A stretch of 64,000 nt of DNA from contig CM073592.1 in assembly GCA_037074705.1 (NCBI GenBank), forward strand, positions 51,382,129 to 51,446,128. The letters run 5' to 3'. Below the pieces are notes generated by a model. That model did no database searches and was not told the origin of the DNA. It saw only the letters and a list, made by a program, of their open reading frames with translations. A program made the position numbers and the translations under genes. Position 1 is the first letter of the stretch. The number at the start of each line of letters is the position of its first letter. The stretch comes from Zhengitettix transpicula (lineage: Eukaryota > Arthropoda > Insecta > Orthoptera > Tetrigidae). Below are positions 47,004 through 57,770 of this stretch, piece after piece.

Positions 47004-47967
47004 ATTTAGATCATCTTTATTCACTGACTCAATAAAATTAATTCAACGATAGAGGATGCTGTCGTAAAGGATATTACGAACGTGAATCGTAAAAAGAAAC
47101 GGGTGTGAATTGATTCTGAAATATTATCGGCAAATAATAATGTTGAAAAAATATCTGACATTTATAATATTGTAAATAAATAAACAGCCATGTGTCAGAA
47201 AATTGTTTATTAAAAAAATTAAATATACAGAAAAAATAATTTTTATATTAAAAACCTGCCTACAATTTTTTTTTAGAAATGAAATTATTAAACCTGAAGA
47301 GGGTCTAAAACAATAACTAAACGTCACTATATTTAATTTAATATTTATAAATAAGTTTCTGACTCATGGCCGTTTATCTGTTAATTAAAAATAATAATTT
47401 TATTATATTGTGTTTAGAGTTCTTAAATTAATTGTATTATTAATTTACAGATTAATATGAAACAGTTGTAGGAATGCTCCTGTACGACAACGGTCTTTAA
47501 GGATGAATTAATTTTACTGAGACTCTAAATAAACATACAGTCCTTCCTTAAGCAATTAAATTATTTACGAGTATTTCTTTCCGAATGAAGAATAAGTACG
47601 AATAGACTTCAGCACTGACGTCTTAGTGAGAAACTTGAACTCGATTTCACAATTACTCCAATCCAGAGTCCTGTTGTCGGTTATTTAATTGTATTACTTC
47701 AATAATTAATCCTAATTAAATTTACAAGCTTAATTAGTGCATTATAGAAAATATGTCATGTAGTCACTGTAAGAAAAAAAATTATTTTCTTACAAACATC
47801 TTGAGTACGGATTATAACGAACAAATATTACAACAAACCTATTTTTTAATACTGCGAGCATGGCAAAAAAATTCGGGTTGTTTCTTACCTGTGTACAGAA
47901 TAGAATTAATTGAATTAAAATAATTATACTCGGACAATTTCTTTTAGTATCGTGGAAATTGTTATAA

Positions 47968-48092
47968 ATGGTCAAACCCGGCCCGTAAGAAATTTTGTTA
48001 TTCCACGTCACCTTTTACAAAAATAACTTCAAATATGTTCAGTATTCGTAACAAATTACGCTCCATAAATTAAATAATTAAATATATACTCT
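47968..48092 (+). repeat. direct repeat, copy B
   Basis: Second copy of the 46877-47003 segment. It keeps only the last bases of the tRNA-like part (tcaaacccggcccg) before the shared flank, so it looks 5'-truncated. Confidence 0.7.
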
Positions 48093-50781
48093 GATATTTA
48101 TCGAAGCGAGGGACACAAATTTATACAAAGTATTCTTAGTTAACAATGAACAAACATAAGTAAAATATTTTGTTGAAAATGAAAGTATATTTAACTTTGG
48201 AAATATTATTTTTAACTTTGTCTTTATTCAAAATTCGCAAATAATTTGTATGTATGAAATAAAAAATGTTGATCATATTATAGATACGAAATATACAGCC
48301 TTCTAGTTATTTTAATGAATTAATTGGCTTAATTTTGAGGCACAATCATTTTGATTCTCTTGATTAATAATTAAACTAGTTAGTCAAAGCACGTTCAAAC
48401 ATTAGAGGTAAACAATAGAGGTAATTATTGCAAACAAGTAAGATGTAGACGCATAACACCATGTTTTGAGAGAACACCACACGCATATCGATCAACCCTT
48501 TCTCTGCTCACTTAAGATAAGCTAGTGTTGTTCCTGAAAATCAGTGCTTATAACGGCCTGATGAATGCCTGTGATAAACGAACAAAAGACTGGCAACCTT
48601 ATTTCGCCTGCACGCATTACTGCTTCTTTATGGTCACGAAAGAAAAATTCCTGTAGATTGCGAAAATGAGTAATTTTATTTCTTACATTGTCCCCTTAAT
48701 TGGATTAAAAAGTATACTTATCAAAACAAAACTAAAAAGTAACAATTGCACATATTTTTTACGTATTAGGAACTATTTTACATTTATTTTACTGAACTCT
48801 TTAATTGGTAATTTAAATAATTTACTAAACAAAATACATATTTAATGTTTTAACATTTAATTTAATATAATTATATCAAGTACCAATTTGAAATACTCGA
48901 AGTGAGTGTGAAACAAATATTATTGACACGGCTTACATTAATTTATTGTCAAATGTTTCTGGGTTTTATATAAATTAAGAACTCTTTATCATTAAGGAAT
49001 CCGTGGGCGCCTAATGATTAAAGAGTCGAATTTTAAGTGGAAACTTTAATTAAAAAACACGCAGACAAGAAAATATTTGACGTTATTTCTTACAAAACCG
49101 AATCTCGACGATTAGGAGCGAGCGGTGTTGTGCAGAGCTTGCTGATGCGACTGTTTCCTAGAAGACACCTTAATCGATTGAACTGTCTCCTTACCTTTTC
49201 ACTCTGGCGAACAAAATAGCCGAACACCATATTTGTTGGTACGTTTCTTCAATTGTTTCGCTTGATAACTTGGCCCTTTCAGCTTTTTAAAAAACTGTGT
49301 CCTTCCACTTTTTCTCTGCTTTCCATCGAAGGTGTAATAATCTACCCTTCTTCATGCAACGTTTCCGGAGACACGTGCGGAGGTGCAACGGCCTCCACTA
49401 AAAGTAAACTACTGTCTAGTAATATTAATTACATCACTACCAAACGTGGTTTAAATGGTTCAATCGTACCAAATATGAACTGTGACCAATAATTTAAATT
49501 GTCTAATTTTTCCTTTTTGTGTTTGCATCACACGTTCCCTTCAATATAACTATTCAGAGAGTTTTCGGATTTCCTGATTGACTGCGTTCATTGATATTAC
49601 TGAAAAAAATAATTTTAGGCGTGTTTCCACAAACACATTATTACGTAGAAGTTCCACTTTTTCCATTAAAATCACCCCTGCCAAGTCTATTAAATTATAC
49701 TTCCAAGAAGCAGACGAGTTTATATAAATATTTGAGAATCAAATACAAGTTGATAATTAAAAACTCTAATTTATTTCACACATCAACGCTAAGAAACTTT
49801 TCGATTTACTTGGTCGCCATCCAGGTGGCTGTTTTAGCCTTCTCATTATTTATGTTTTACCTAATTGTAGAAGTTTCTCTAGTACTGTACCAGGTTAAAC
49901 CCTTGACTAAAAGAAAAACCATTGAGCCTTCCCTCCAGAATTTTTCTTTTGTTTACAATCTAAAAATTAAATAAAATACAACACAGTTTTCCATATTTGA
50001 AATTTATACTGTCCAAAATATTTTTAGAGTTATTCGTTTACTTCTATTATTTGTGTTGACAGATTATTTAAAATTCCGTCACAATAATTTTGGTGCAGAA
50101 TTTCCGTTAATTTTATATTATCTACATTATATTGACTGTACATTTGGTTACTAGGAATAAAATCAATTTTTACTTCTCGGTTGAAAATGGTAGAACTACG
50201 TTATTCTTCATGTTACACTTCTTGTTATTTTCTATATTTATACACGAAAGGAGTCACCTTTCGAGACGTAGCTTATATTCAGAACCGTTTCCGGTTACTT
50301 CGATTTCCTGTCAGGGCCTATTGAGATCGTCAGTTTCCCCTTTTCCGCTGCTCGTTGCTGGTAACAACATCCATGATATATGCTGTCACATTTATATTCT
50401 ACCCTACGAAACTAGCAAGCCATTGTTTCGTGTCGTTGTTGTGTATTTTCATGTCCACCAGTAAATCTCTAATTTCCCTCCTCTTTAATTGATATGTGAT
50501 ATTGTTTTTACGTGACAACGTCTCGGTCTGTGGGTTTGCATATAGCAAAATTTGGCATTACGAATATTACTAGGATGGTTTTACGCAGACTATAAGAGAT
50601 ACATCCAGTATTCTGATATCGTTAGGTAGACCAATAATTCAGCCAAATCGCCCACTGTAAGTTTTACGCAGTGTTGTAACTTCCGCCCACACAGGTAGGG
50701 TTTAGCGGCAGATGACCAGTTCACATCATTGACTGAACGCGTAGACTATAATAAAAATTAATTATATATATATATGTACAT

Positions 50782-51515
50782 TGTAATAATAATTTTAAGG
50801 ATAAATCGTGCCTCAAACAGTAATAGAAACCCACAATGAAATAACAAAATTTATAAAATATTACAAAATATTGAAATGTATATTCTTGAATATTACACTA
50901 TGAGACTGGCAAAACAAATCTGACGGCCAGGAATATTATACAAGGTTTACAATATATTTTTGTACATAGCAGACATCGGAGCAGCTCTCGCATCACCTCA
51001 CCAATTATTTTAACTTTTAAATTTAGATCACAAATTATTTAAATGACTTTAATTAAACAGGCCATAATATTACACTTTCAACTTAACATAAGTCAGCACA
51101 CGCGATTAAACACCTATAACACCACAGACAATCCTCAGTTGATTTCCACATACTTCGGCGAATGGTGATAATATCTTTGAAATCAGTCCAACAGCCAGTA
51201 CAACTTTTCCCATCCAAACTTATTCATTTATTTCGTTCAATATTGTTAACCGATGTGGGTCAGCACCCATCGGACTATATAACCGACCTCGGTCATCGCT
51301 CAATGGAGACTAACCAACCTTCTCTGGTGAGCTTGCACCGCAGACTGTACATTTCTTCAAAGCTTTTAACATTATACATCGCCTACAATAATACCGCCTG
51401 AAATACTCCACAGTCTTACGCAATGCTGACTGTTGCCTGCAATACTCGGGCCACAACTGTTAAAAATATATAAATAATTTATTAAATACTTACATTACAT
51501 ATACTAGTGGTTATT

Positions 51516-51518
<3 letters not shown>
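50782..51518 (-). repeat. solo-LTR-like repeat, head-to-head pair 2, left member
   Basis: A 737-bp unit bounded by TGTAATAAT and TTATTACA and flanked by atatgtacat on the left, like the flank of the 26445 copy. An inverted ccgtcagattt-type block lies near 50920. It is more diverged than the others. Confidence 0.4.

Positions 51519-51558
<40 letters not shown>
51519..51558. repeat. (TA)n run between head-to-head LTR-like repeats
   Basis: Forty bases of AT repeat in the same position as in the 27.5-kb pair. A further run at 52504-52529 follows the right member. Confidence 0.9.
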
Positions 51559-51561
<3 letters not shown>

Positions 51562-52503
51562 AGTAATTGGTAATTAAGACATTGTTCTAATTGGAAAGTT
51601 GGATTGTAGAGGACTCATTATTAGTGGATATAGAGCGGACGCCGCAACAATCCGGCGAGGCAAAGAAAACATTGTCGATCAGTTGAGAGAGTTTACGCGC
51701 TCAAAATCTACGAGACGAAGATATCAGTCGGGCCGTAGGCAGCGAAGAGAAAAGACTAAAATTCCAAGTCACAAAAATTTGAACAGTACAGTCGGTCAGC
51801 AGACAGCGAATAGAACGGACGAAAAGAACTCATTGAAAGTTTTACAGTCGGCAGTCAGAACGAAAGATTGTGGCCCAGTCACAAACATGATTTCAGTTAT
51901 TAAAAAGTAAAGCAATATTCAGACAAACCAATGAAGTCCATTGTCAACTAAAGCCACGAGATCTACAAATCCAGGTTGCAGTAAAGCATCGAGAACCAAC
52001 CAATTTGTGTTAAACCAACTAACAAACAACGCCAATTAGAGTCTGTGAGAACTTAGAATCAGTGATGTCCCCAAAATTGTGCACGAAAAACTAAAAATGA
52101 GACCTGGGCGGCCGTAAGTAGAGAAAACTTTAAAATAATTTGTAAACCGTGTTTAAAAGATAAAAGTCAGATCGTTCTTTAATTTTAATTATTTAATTAT
52201 CGATAAAATGAGATCGTTAACTCTTGATAAAATTGAAATTGTTAAATTCAATCTTTAGTATTATTTCTTCCACAACAAATTTCGTCTATGTTCAGACGCT
52301 TTGATTTTCATAAAAAGTAAATGTAATTTTGATTATTTAAATTCTGCCGTTTATCAAACCCAGATCAAGACCCTGAGATTCTAAATAATTTGTGTATTTT
52401 ATAATTGTTTTTAAATTTGGCACAATAAATTTTGTTTGTTCTTTAAAGTTATTAGTGTATTTCATTTAAGCCACATCCATTTATTATATATTTAATTATT
52501 ACA
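51559..52503 (+). repeat. solo-LTR-like repeat, head-to-head pair 2, right member
   Basis: A 945-bp unit, TGTAGTAATT to AATTATTACA, between (TA)n runs. It holds gtcagatcg, aaacccagatcaagaccctg and the late ttaagccacatcc block. A 103-codon open frame at 51599-51910 inside it has no recognisable product. Confidence 0.55.
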
Positions 52504-53879
52504 ATATATATATATATATATATATATATTGATGAATTAATGACTATGAACTCTTAAAATTTGAAATATTTCATGAACAGGTGAATTATTTCCAATTGAG
52601 GCTCAGTATTTAGGGCTGTGATACTGAATTTAAGGATCAGGATGGAAAAATCTCAACCTCCACTTGGTTCATGGTTCTCTATCAATAAATATTTTTTTAA
52701 GCATCTGCATTTCACTAACTCGGGGATGAAAATTATACCATATGAAGATAGCAAGGCTAGTAAAATTACGAAAAAATAAACAATTCTAAGATGTACTCTG
52801 AATAGAGGGGCTACTGAGCAAGAATATTAGTGTATAAGATATGAAATTTTGAAACAGGGAGGAAAAGAATCTGTTTTCGTTTCGTAAGGAATAGAAATTT
52901 CTCTAAATGTATAAAATTTAAAATCATATTAAAAAAAATTAATTGCAGTAAATAATTTTATAATGTCGTCAGCGGATCGGTTAAAAGAAAAAAAACGTGG
53001 AATAACTTGTGCCATTGAACGAAACGACATCGTCCCCTTCAATAGGTGTGATTGTTTTTATTTGTAATGCAGTTCCTGAAAGTACTGATTTCCTACAACA
53101 GTTGAGCCAGAATCCTGGAATACGTCCTTTAGGAAAGAAGTTGCCTCTTAAAATGCATTTAATTTCTTCATTTTCAACAGACTTTCCGTTTTTCCTAATC
53201 TGTGGTCTAAATTCTAAATTACGTGTTTATATAAATGGGATTTATTTGTCTTTGTAGTTAAAATTTTAGAATTAAACTTTTATTGTAATTATCTCTCAAA
53301 TTGATTGTCCAAATAGTAAGAAGATATATTCATCAGTACCATGACAAGAAATCAAAAAATTAAACATTGAAAATCGTCCAATTCTTTTCTGAAGAAAATA
53401 AAATTTTTCTTACTAATCCTTCATAAGATATCATGAAAAGAAGTAATAGGTATTCCGCCTTATCGTGCGTCATTTTCTCCTAAATCCAATTAATACGTTC
53501 TTCTGGTGTATTGGTCATGAAAATAAATTAAATTAAATTACAGAATTATATATCATTAAAGTATTATCGAAGGATTATAACGTTTTGATTTTGGGACCTC
53601 AACGGGTACTATATTAGGAAGAAATAAAATATATGGCATACAACCAGACCTCTTAAAGACAATGTTGAAGCCAAATTTTCAGTGTAAACATTTTATGATG
53701 AGATTAAATTACTGCAACAAGATTTTTTATACATGTACAGCTTCTCATGCAAGTCCAGTTCGAAATATACAGGGTTTTTAAAACTGCATATTTAGAATTC
53801 AACAATTCATATCTATTCAGCTTTTAACGCGACACGATGAAATAATTTACTGCTTAAAAGAGGTGGTTCGCAGTACGAG

Positions 53880-54150
53880 CGAGAGTTTTCAAATGGTCGT
53901 CGACGGATCGGCCGTACCGGACGAAATGATTCATTCTTATATCACAAAACTCCAAGGTCACCGGACCTCATGCATGTAGTATTATTTGTGGAGGGTTATA
54001 AAGACTCTGCTTATGTGTCTCCACTTCAAGCAACAATGCTTGAACTACGGAACCATATACCAACAGTCGTAGAAGCATTAATTCAAGACATGCTAGCTGT
54101 AGTATGCGAGCGGGTGTGCAGAGCACCTTTTAGTTCTTATGTAAAAAAAT
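53880..54150 (+). pseudogene. DDE transposase fragment, probably IS630/Tc1-mariner superfamily
   Basis: The C-terminal part of a transposase is readable across two frames: RWIGRTGR, then RSPDL followed by YLWR (aspartate region), then DSAYVSPLQATMLELRNHI and VVEALIQDMLAVVCERV. The order RWIGR - PRSPDL - (F/Y)LWG - YVPP - LxELRxRI is common in insect transposase copies. Inner frameshifts and the missing N-terminal part mark it as dead. Confidence 0.5.
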
Positions 54151-55329
54151 ATTGTTTTCTTTTATCAAGAAAATAACAGTAATTTTATGTTTATTATTTT
54201 TCAAAGTTTATAAAAGACAAATCAATTATTTCTTTTTTCAGTGCCCTGTATATTGCTCCTCTAAATATTATCCGATCGCTGAATCTCAAAATGTTCTATG
54301 AAAACCGATTCAGACGCCTGTTACCAGTTTTGTTATACTATACGGTTTCATGCAAAAAACAACTATGAGGGTCGTTTCTCTTCATTGTGAAAATTCACAC
54401 AGTCGTCATAAAATTTAGTTTCAGCTTATTATTTAATTTCAGATCTTCCTTTCTGTGACCTGTCGTCTCCAAGTTTTATAAAATCACAGACACACGAAAT
54501 AAGTAGTCGAGCTTAGAGTTTAGAACGGCAGCGTGAAAGCATAATTTAAAGCAACGCTTCAGTTCTAGACAAGTTACGTAAGAAACGATTTATGGGCGCC
54601 ATACTTCCCTTTCACAGGACATATAGGTTTATTTGCTCAGCAATAAAGACAGAGATCATTCGTCATATCTGAAGAAATTCAAAGGGAAAGTGGGACGGTT
54701 GACAGATTTCTTTACATCGAGGACCTCATTAAAGCGTTTCGCACTACTAGAGAAGTCTGATATTTCGCTCCCTCTCTTTGGCGGAGTATGGCGTTGCATA
54801 ACGAAAAGCCTCACTTTCTATATGAAAACTCAAACGGTTTCTCGTTCACTACTTCACGTACGTACGAAGGCGGAGAAGACGTACTGATTTATTTTTAGTT
54901 CGAAAGGAACCTTGCCAAATGTAAAAAATTACGTTCAAGTATTAGAGTACATTTTTATAATGAAAATATTAAAGCTAGTAATTGAATGCACAACCCAGAT
55001 TCAAATAAGTCGCAAATTTTTATTTTCTTCAAGCTTTCATTTAATTTGGTTGTCGATCGCAGATTTATATAATTTAGGCTGTACCAACTAATCAACCTCT
55101 AGAAACCAAAATAAAATTCAATAGGTTGAAACCCAATATTTAAGTAAACACTTGAGGAAAGGAAGAGGGTTTAATTTGAGTCTGATTGAGACCCGGGGGT
55201 TTGCGTTGAACTAATATAAAGTATACATTTCAGTAAAATTAAAATTTTAAATATTTAAATTGTAATATATAAAAATAAGTGGCTTTTTAAATAAAAAACT
55301 TTAATTTCAAACAAACAAAATATTTATTA

Positions 55330-55440
55330 GCAATAATTTAAAAACATTTACACAATTTAAAAATATCTCAGGGTCTCTACTGGGTTTGATAATGGCAAAT
55401 CATTTTATTTCTCAACTTAAAACACAAATTCCAATTTTAA
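55330..55440 (-). repeat. truncated LTR-like fragment
   Basis: Contains the inverse of the family block (tctcagggtctctactgggt) and flanks, without ends. It abuts the start of the tRNA-Tyr array. Confidence 0.4.
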
Positions 55441-55542
55441 AAAAAAAAAAATTCTCGTCAATTAACTATGACGACATGGTCTTATATTCTAAGTGGATTT
55501 AATATTAGACTATTCCGCACATACTAATAGAATAAAAATAAT

Positions 55543-55633
55543 TCCTCCGGGCCGGATTTGAACCAGCGACCTATGGATATCTGTCGAGTTTATCCACTAC
55601 AGTCCACCGCTCTACCAACTGAGCTACCAGAGG
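55543..55633 (-). tRNA. tRNA-Tyr (GTA), array copy 1, intron-containing
   Basis: Read on the - strand, the acceptor strands CCTCTGG and CCGGAGG pair in all seven positions (one G-T) with discriminator A. The D-arm (GCTC/GAGC), anticodon stem (GTGGA/TCCAT) and T-arm with TTCAAAT loop all form. The loop CTGTAG carries the GTA anticodon, and an 18-base intron follows position 37, as in eukaryotic tRNA-Tyr. Mature length is 73 bases. A run of five T lies a few bases 3' of the gene and can stop RNA polymerase III. Internal A and B boxes are present; the B box is GGTTCAAATCC. It is the 3'-most unit of the array in transcript direction. Confidence 0.9.
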
Positions 55634-55702
55634 ATGTGGTCTAATATTCTAAGTGGATTTAATATTAGACTATTCCGCACGTACTAATAGAATGAAAATA
55701 AT

Positions 55703-55793
55703 TCCTCCGGGCCGGATTTGAACCCGCGACCTATGGATATCTGTCGAGTTTATCCACTACAGTCCACCGCTCTACCAACTGAGCTACCAGAGG
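55703..55793 (-). tRNA. tRNA-Tyr (GTA), array copy 2, T-stem variant
   Basis: Same fold, intron and GTA anticodon as copy 1. One base change (acccgc instead of accagc on the + strand) makes the T-stem GCGGG/CCGGC with a G-G mismatch and alters the B-box edge to GGGTTCAAATC, so it may be weaker or inactive. A TTTT terminator follows. Confidence 0.8.
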
Positions 55794-55862
55794 ACATGAT
55801 CTTATATTCTTAGTGGATTTAATATTAGACTATTCCGCACATACTAATAGAATGAAAATGAT

Positions 55863-55953
55863 TCCTCCGGGCCGGATTTGAACCAGCGACCTATGGATAT
55901 CTGTCGAGTTTATCCACTACAGTCCACCGCTCTACCAACTGAGCTACCAGAGG
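55863..55953 (-). tRNA. tRNA-Tyr (GTA), array copy 3
   Basis: Identical in the mature region to copy 1, with the 18-base intron and all stems intact. It is followed by TTTT (the spacer variant reads ATCATTTTC). Confidence 0.9.
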
Positions 55954-56022
55954 ACGTGGCCTAATATTCTAAGTGGATTTAATGTTAGACTATTCCGCAC
56001 GTACTAATAGAATGAAAATAAT

Positions 56023-56113
56023 TCCTCCGGGCCGGATTTGAACCAGCGACCTATGGATATCTGTCGAGTTTATCCACTACAGTCCACAGCTCTACCAACT
56101 GAGCTACCAGAGG
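56023..56113 (-). tRNA. tRNA-Tyr (GTA), array copy 4, position-26 variant
   Basis: As copy 1 except that the base between the D-stem and anticodon stem (position 26) is T instead of G. All stems still form, so it is probably functional. A TTTT terminator follows. Confidence 0.87.
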
Positions 56114-56182
56114 ACGTGGCCTAATATTCTAAGTGGATTTAATGTTAGACTATTCCGCACGTACTAATAGAATGAAAATAAT

Positions 56183-56273
56183 TCCTCCGGGCCGGATTTG
56201 AACCAGCGACCTATGGATATCTGTCGAGTTTATCCACTACAGTCCACCGCTCTACCAACTGAGCTACCAGAGG
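56183..56273 (-). tRNA. tRNA-Tyr (GTA), array copy 5
   Basis: Intact copy with GTA anticodon, 18-base intron and TTTT terminator. Its left-hand spacer is identical to that of copy 4. Confidence 0.9.
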
Positions 56274-56342
56274 ACATGATCTTATATTCTTAGTGGATTT
56301 AATATTAGACTATTCCGCACATACTAATAGAATGAAAATGAT

Positions 56343-56433
56343 TCCTCCGGGCCGGATTTGAACCAGCGACCTATGGATATCTGTCGAGTTTATCCACTAC
56401 AGTCCACCGCTCTACCAACTGAGCTACCAGAGG
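56343..56433 (-). tRNA. tRNA-Tyr (GTA), array copy 6
   Basis: Intact copy with GTA anticodon, 18-base intron and TTTT terminator. Its left-hand spacer is identical to that of copy 3, three units away. Confidence 0.9.
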
Positions 56434-56502
56434 ACATGATCTTATATTCGTAGTGGATTTAATATTAGACTATTCCGCACATACTAATAGAATGAAAATG
56501 AT

Positions 56503-56593
56503 TCCTCCGGGCCGGATTTGAACCAGCGACCTATGGATATCTGTCGAGTTTATCCACTACAGTCCACCGCTCTACCAACTGAGCTACCAGAGG
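56503..56593 (-). tRNA. tRNA-Tyr (GTA), array copy 7
   Basis: Intact copy with GTA anticodon, 18-base intron and TTTT terminator. The spacer differs from that of copy 6 by one base. Confidence 0.9.
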
Positions 56594-56662
56594 ACGTGGT
56601 CTTATATTCTAAGTGGATTTAATACAAGACTATTCCGCACATACTAATAGAATGAAAATAAT

Positions 56663-56753
56663 TCCTCCGGGCCGGATTTGAACCAGCGACCTATGGATAT
56701 CTGTCGAGTTTATCCACTACAGTCCACCGCTCTACCAACTGAGCTACCAGAGG
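56663..56753 (-). tRNA. tRNA-Tyr (GTA), array copy 8
   Basis: Intact copy with GTA anticodon, 18-base intron and TTTT terminator. It is the 5'-most intact gene in transcript direction. Its left-hand spacer has a private change (aatacaagac). Confidence 0.9.
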
Positions 56754-56822
56754 ACGCGGTCTTATATTCTAAGTGGATTTAATATTAGACTATTCCGCAC
56801 ATACTAATAGAATGAAAATAAA

Positions 56823-56907
56823 TCCTCCGGGCCGGATTTGAACCTGCTACCTATGGATATCTGTCGAGTTTATCCACTACAGTCCACTTCAATAGAGCTA
56901 CCCGAGG
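56823..56907 (-). pseudogene. tRNA-Tyr pseudogene, array copy 9
   Basis: Terminal unit of the array, 85 bases instead of 91. The anticodon GTA and intron remain, but the D-arm and the 5' side of the anticodon stem are damaged by changes and a small deletion (agtccacttcaatagagct). The T-stem also carries substitutions (cctgctac). The cloverleaf cannot form. Confidence 0.8.
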
Positions 56908-57164
56908 TAGTCCCCATGCAGACTAACAAGAATTATTCAGTTTTTGTTCTGTATCGATCTCTTCAGTAGATAAATATTCCTCTTTTTCGGATTTGAAGTC
57001 TTGACCTACAGATATGTTTTAAATTCAATACGGCCTACCAATTCAATGAAGTGAACTCGAAGGAAATCCACTTAATACTATTGGTTGACCGTTGACGAAA
57101 GTGTGGTAGATACCAGACAATGCAGTACTTGTACATGACATAAGACTTGAAAAATTGGGGACAA

Positions 57165-57770
57165 GAGACTGTACTTGGTTGGTTACAATGTGACAAGTAC
57201 AGCGTCATGATGATGTTTTAATTGAGAATTTGGCGATGTTCCACGACAATAAATTCGATTTTTTGTTTCTATGCATGACAATGGATGAAACATGGGTCAA
57301 ACATTTTACTGGAAAGAATTGGCAAAACAACGGTCGAATAGGGGAGAATCGACTACAAAGAAGATTTGAGCTCCCATTGCCGGACGTCATATTTTAATTG
57401 ATTCACTTCAAAAGCGAAATATAACCAATGGCGATTATTATTATACGAAATAGTCAAAGCAAATAAGTGATGAAAATAGAAAAGGCAAAAAAAATTTGTG
57501 TTGTTTCGTCACGACAAAACACCTTTCATCCCTTTTCTCGTTGACCAAAGTCGATTAGTCAAAGTTGGGATCGCTTCCCCACGCTTATTCAGCTTAATCT
57601 GATTATTTTATCTTTGAAAACTTGTAAAACTTAGTCAGAAGCAAAATATTTGCGAACAATGAATATTTGTAATCTGTGGTTGATGATTATTTTGATGGTG
57701 TCGAAGCTATTAAATTTAACTGGGAAAGGTTTTATCGACATAAATGGAGACCGCTTTGATAAATGGAGAG
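57165..57770 (+). pseudogene. old mariner transposase remnant (different subfamily)
   Basis: Heavily mutated. Readable blocks in changing frames are IENLAMFHDNKFDF, then MTMDETWVKHF (first catalytic Asp), NGDYYYT, HDKTPF in place of HDNAPxH, AYS..SDYFIFENL (third Asp region), SKIFANNEYL.SVVDDYF and FIDINGDRFDKW near the end. These follow the order of a mariner transposase, but the subfamily differs from the two copies at 18 and 30 kb. No terminal repeats were found. It lies in receptor intron 1 next to the tRNA array. Confidence 0.7.

Larger units (their letters stand above)
55474..56907 (-). repeat. tandem array of 160-bp tRNA-Tyr units
   Basis: Nine units with an exact 160-base period. Each is a 91-base tRNA-Tyr gene plus a 69-base spacer that starts like the gtggtcttatattctaagtg stretch and ends in an A-rich block, which is the T-run terminator on the gene strand. 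The array begins with a spacer right beside a truncated LTR-like fragment (55330-55440) and ends in the broken ninth copy. It lies in receptor intron 1, antisense to the receptor. Confidence 0.92.

Noticed and set aside
48541..48590. Another CTGATGA followed by a GATAAACG-like string
   Set aside because: No hairpin forms and no family flanks match; treated as chance.
49591..49974. 127-codon open frame with a hydrophobic stretch
   Set aside because: Low-complexity A+T-rich intron sequence; the apparent membrane segment arises from T-rich codons.
50132..50464. 110-codon open frame
   Set aside because: No motif recognised and no supporting signals.
51599..51910. Basic 103-codon open frame
   Set aside because: Lies inside an LTR-like repeat and is not kept in the related copies.
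55474..56907. Regularly spaced repeats resembling a CRISPR array
   Set aside because: The units are complete tRNA-Tyr genes with near-identical spacers, in an insect genome; repeat length and uniform spacers do not fit CRISPR.
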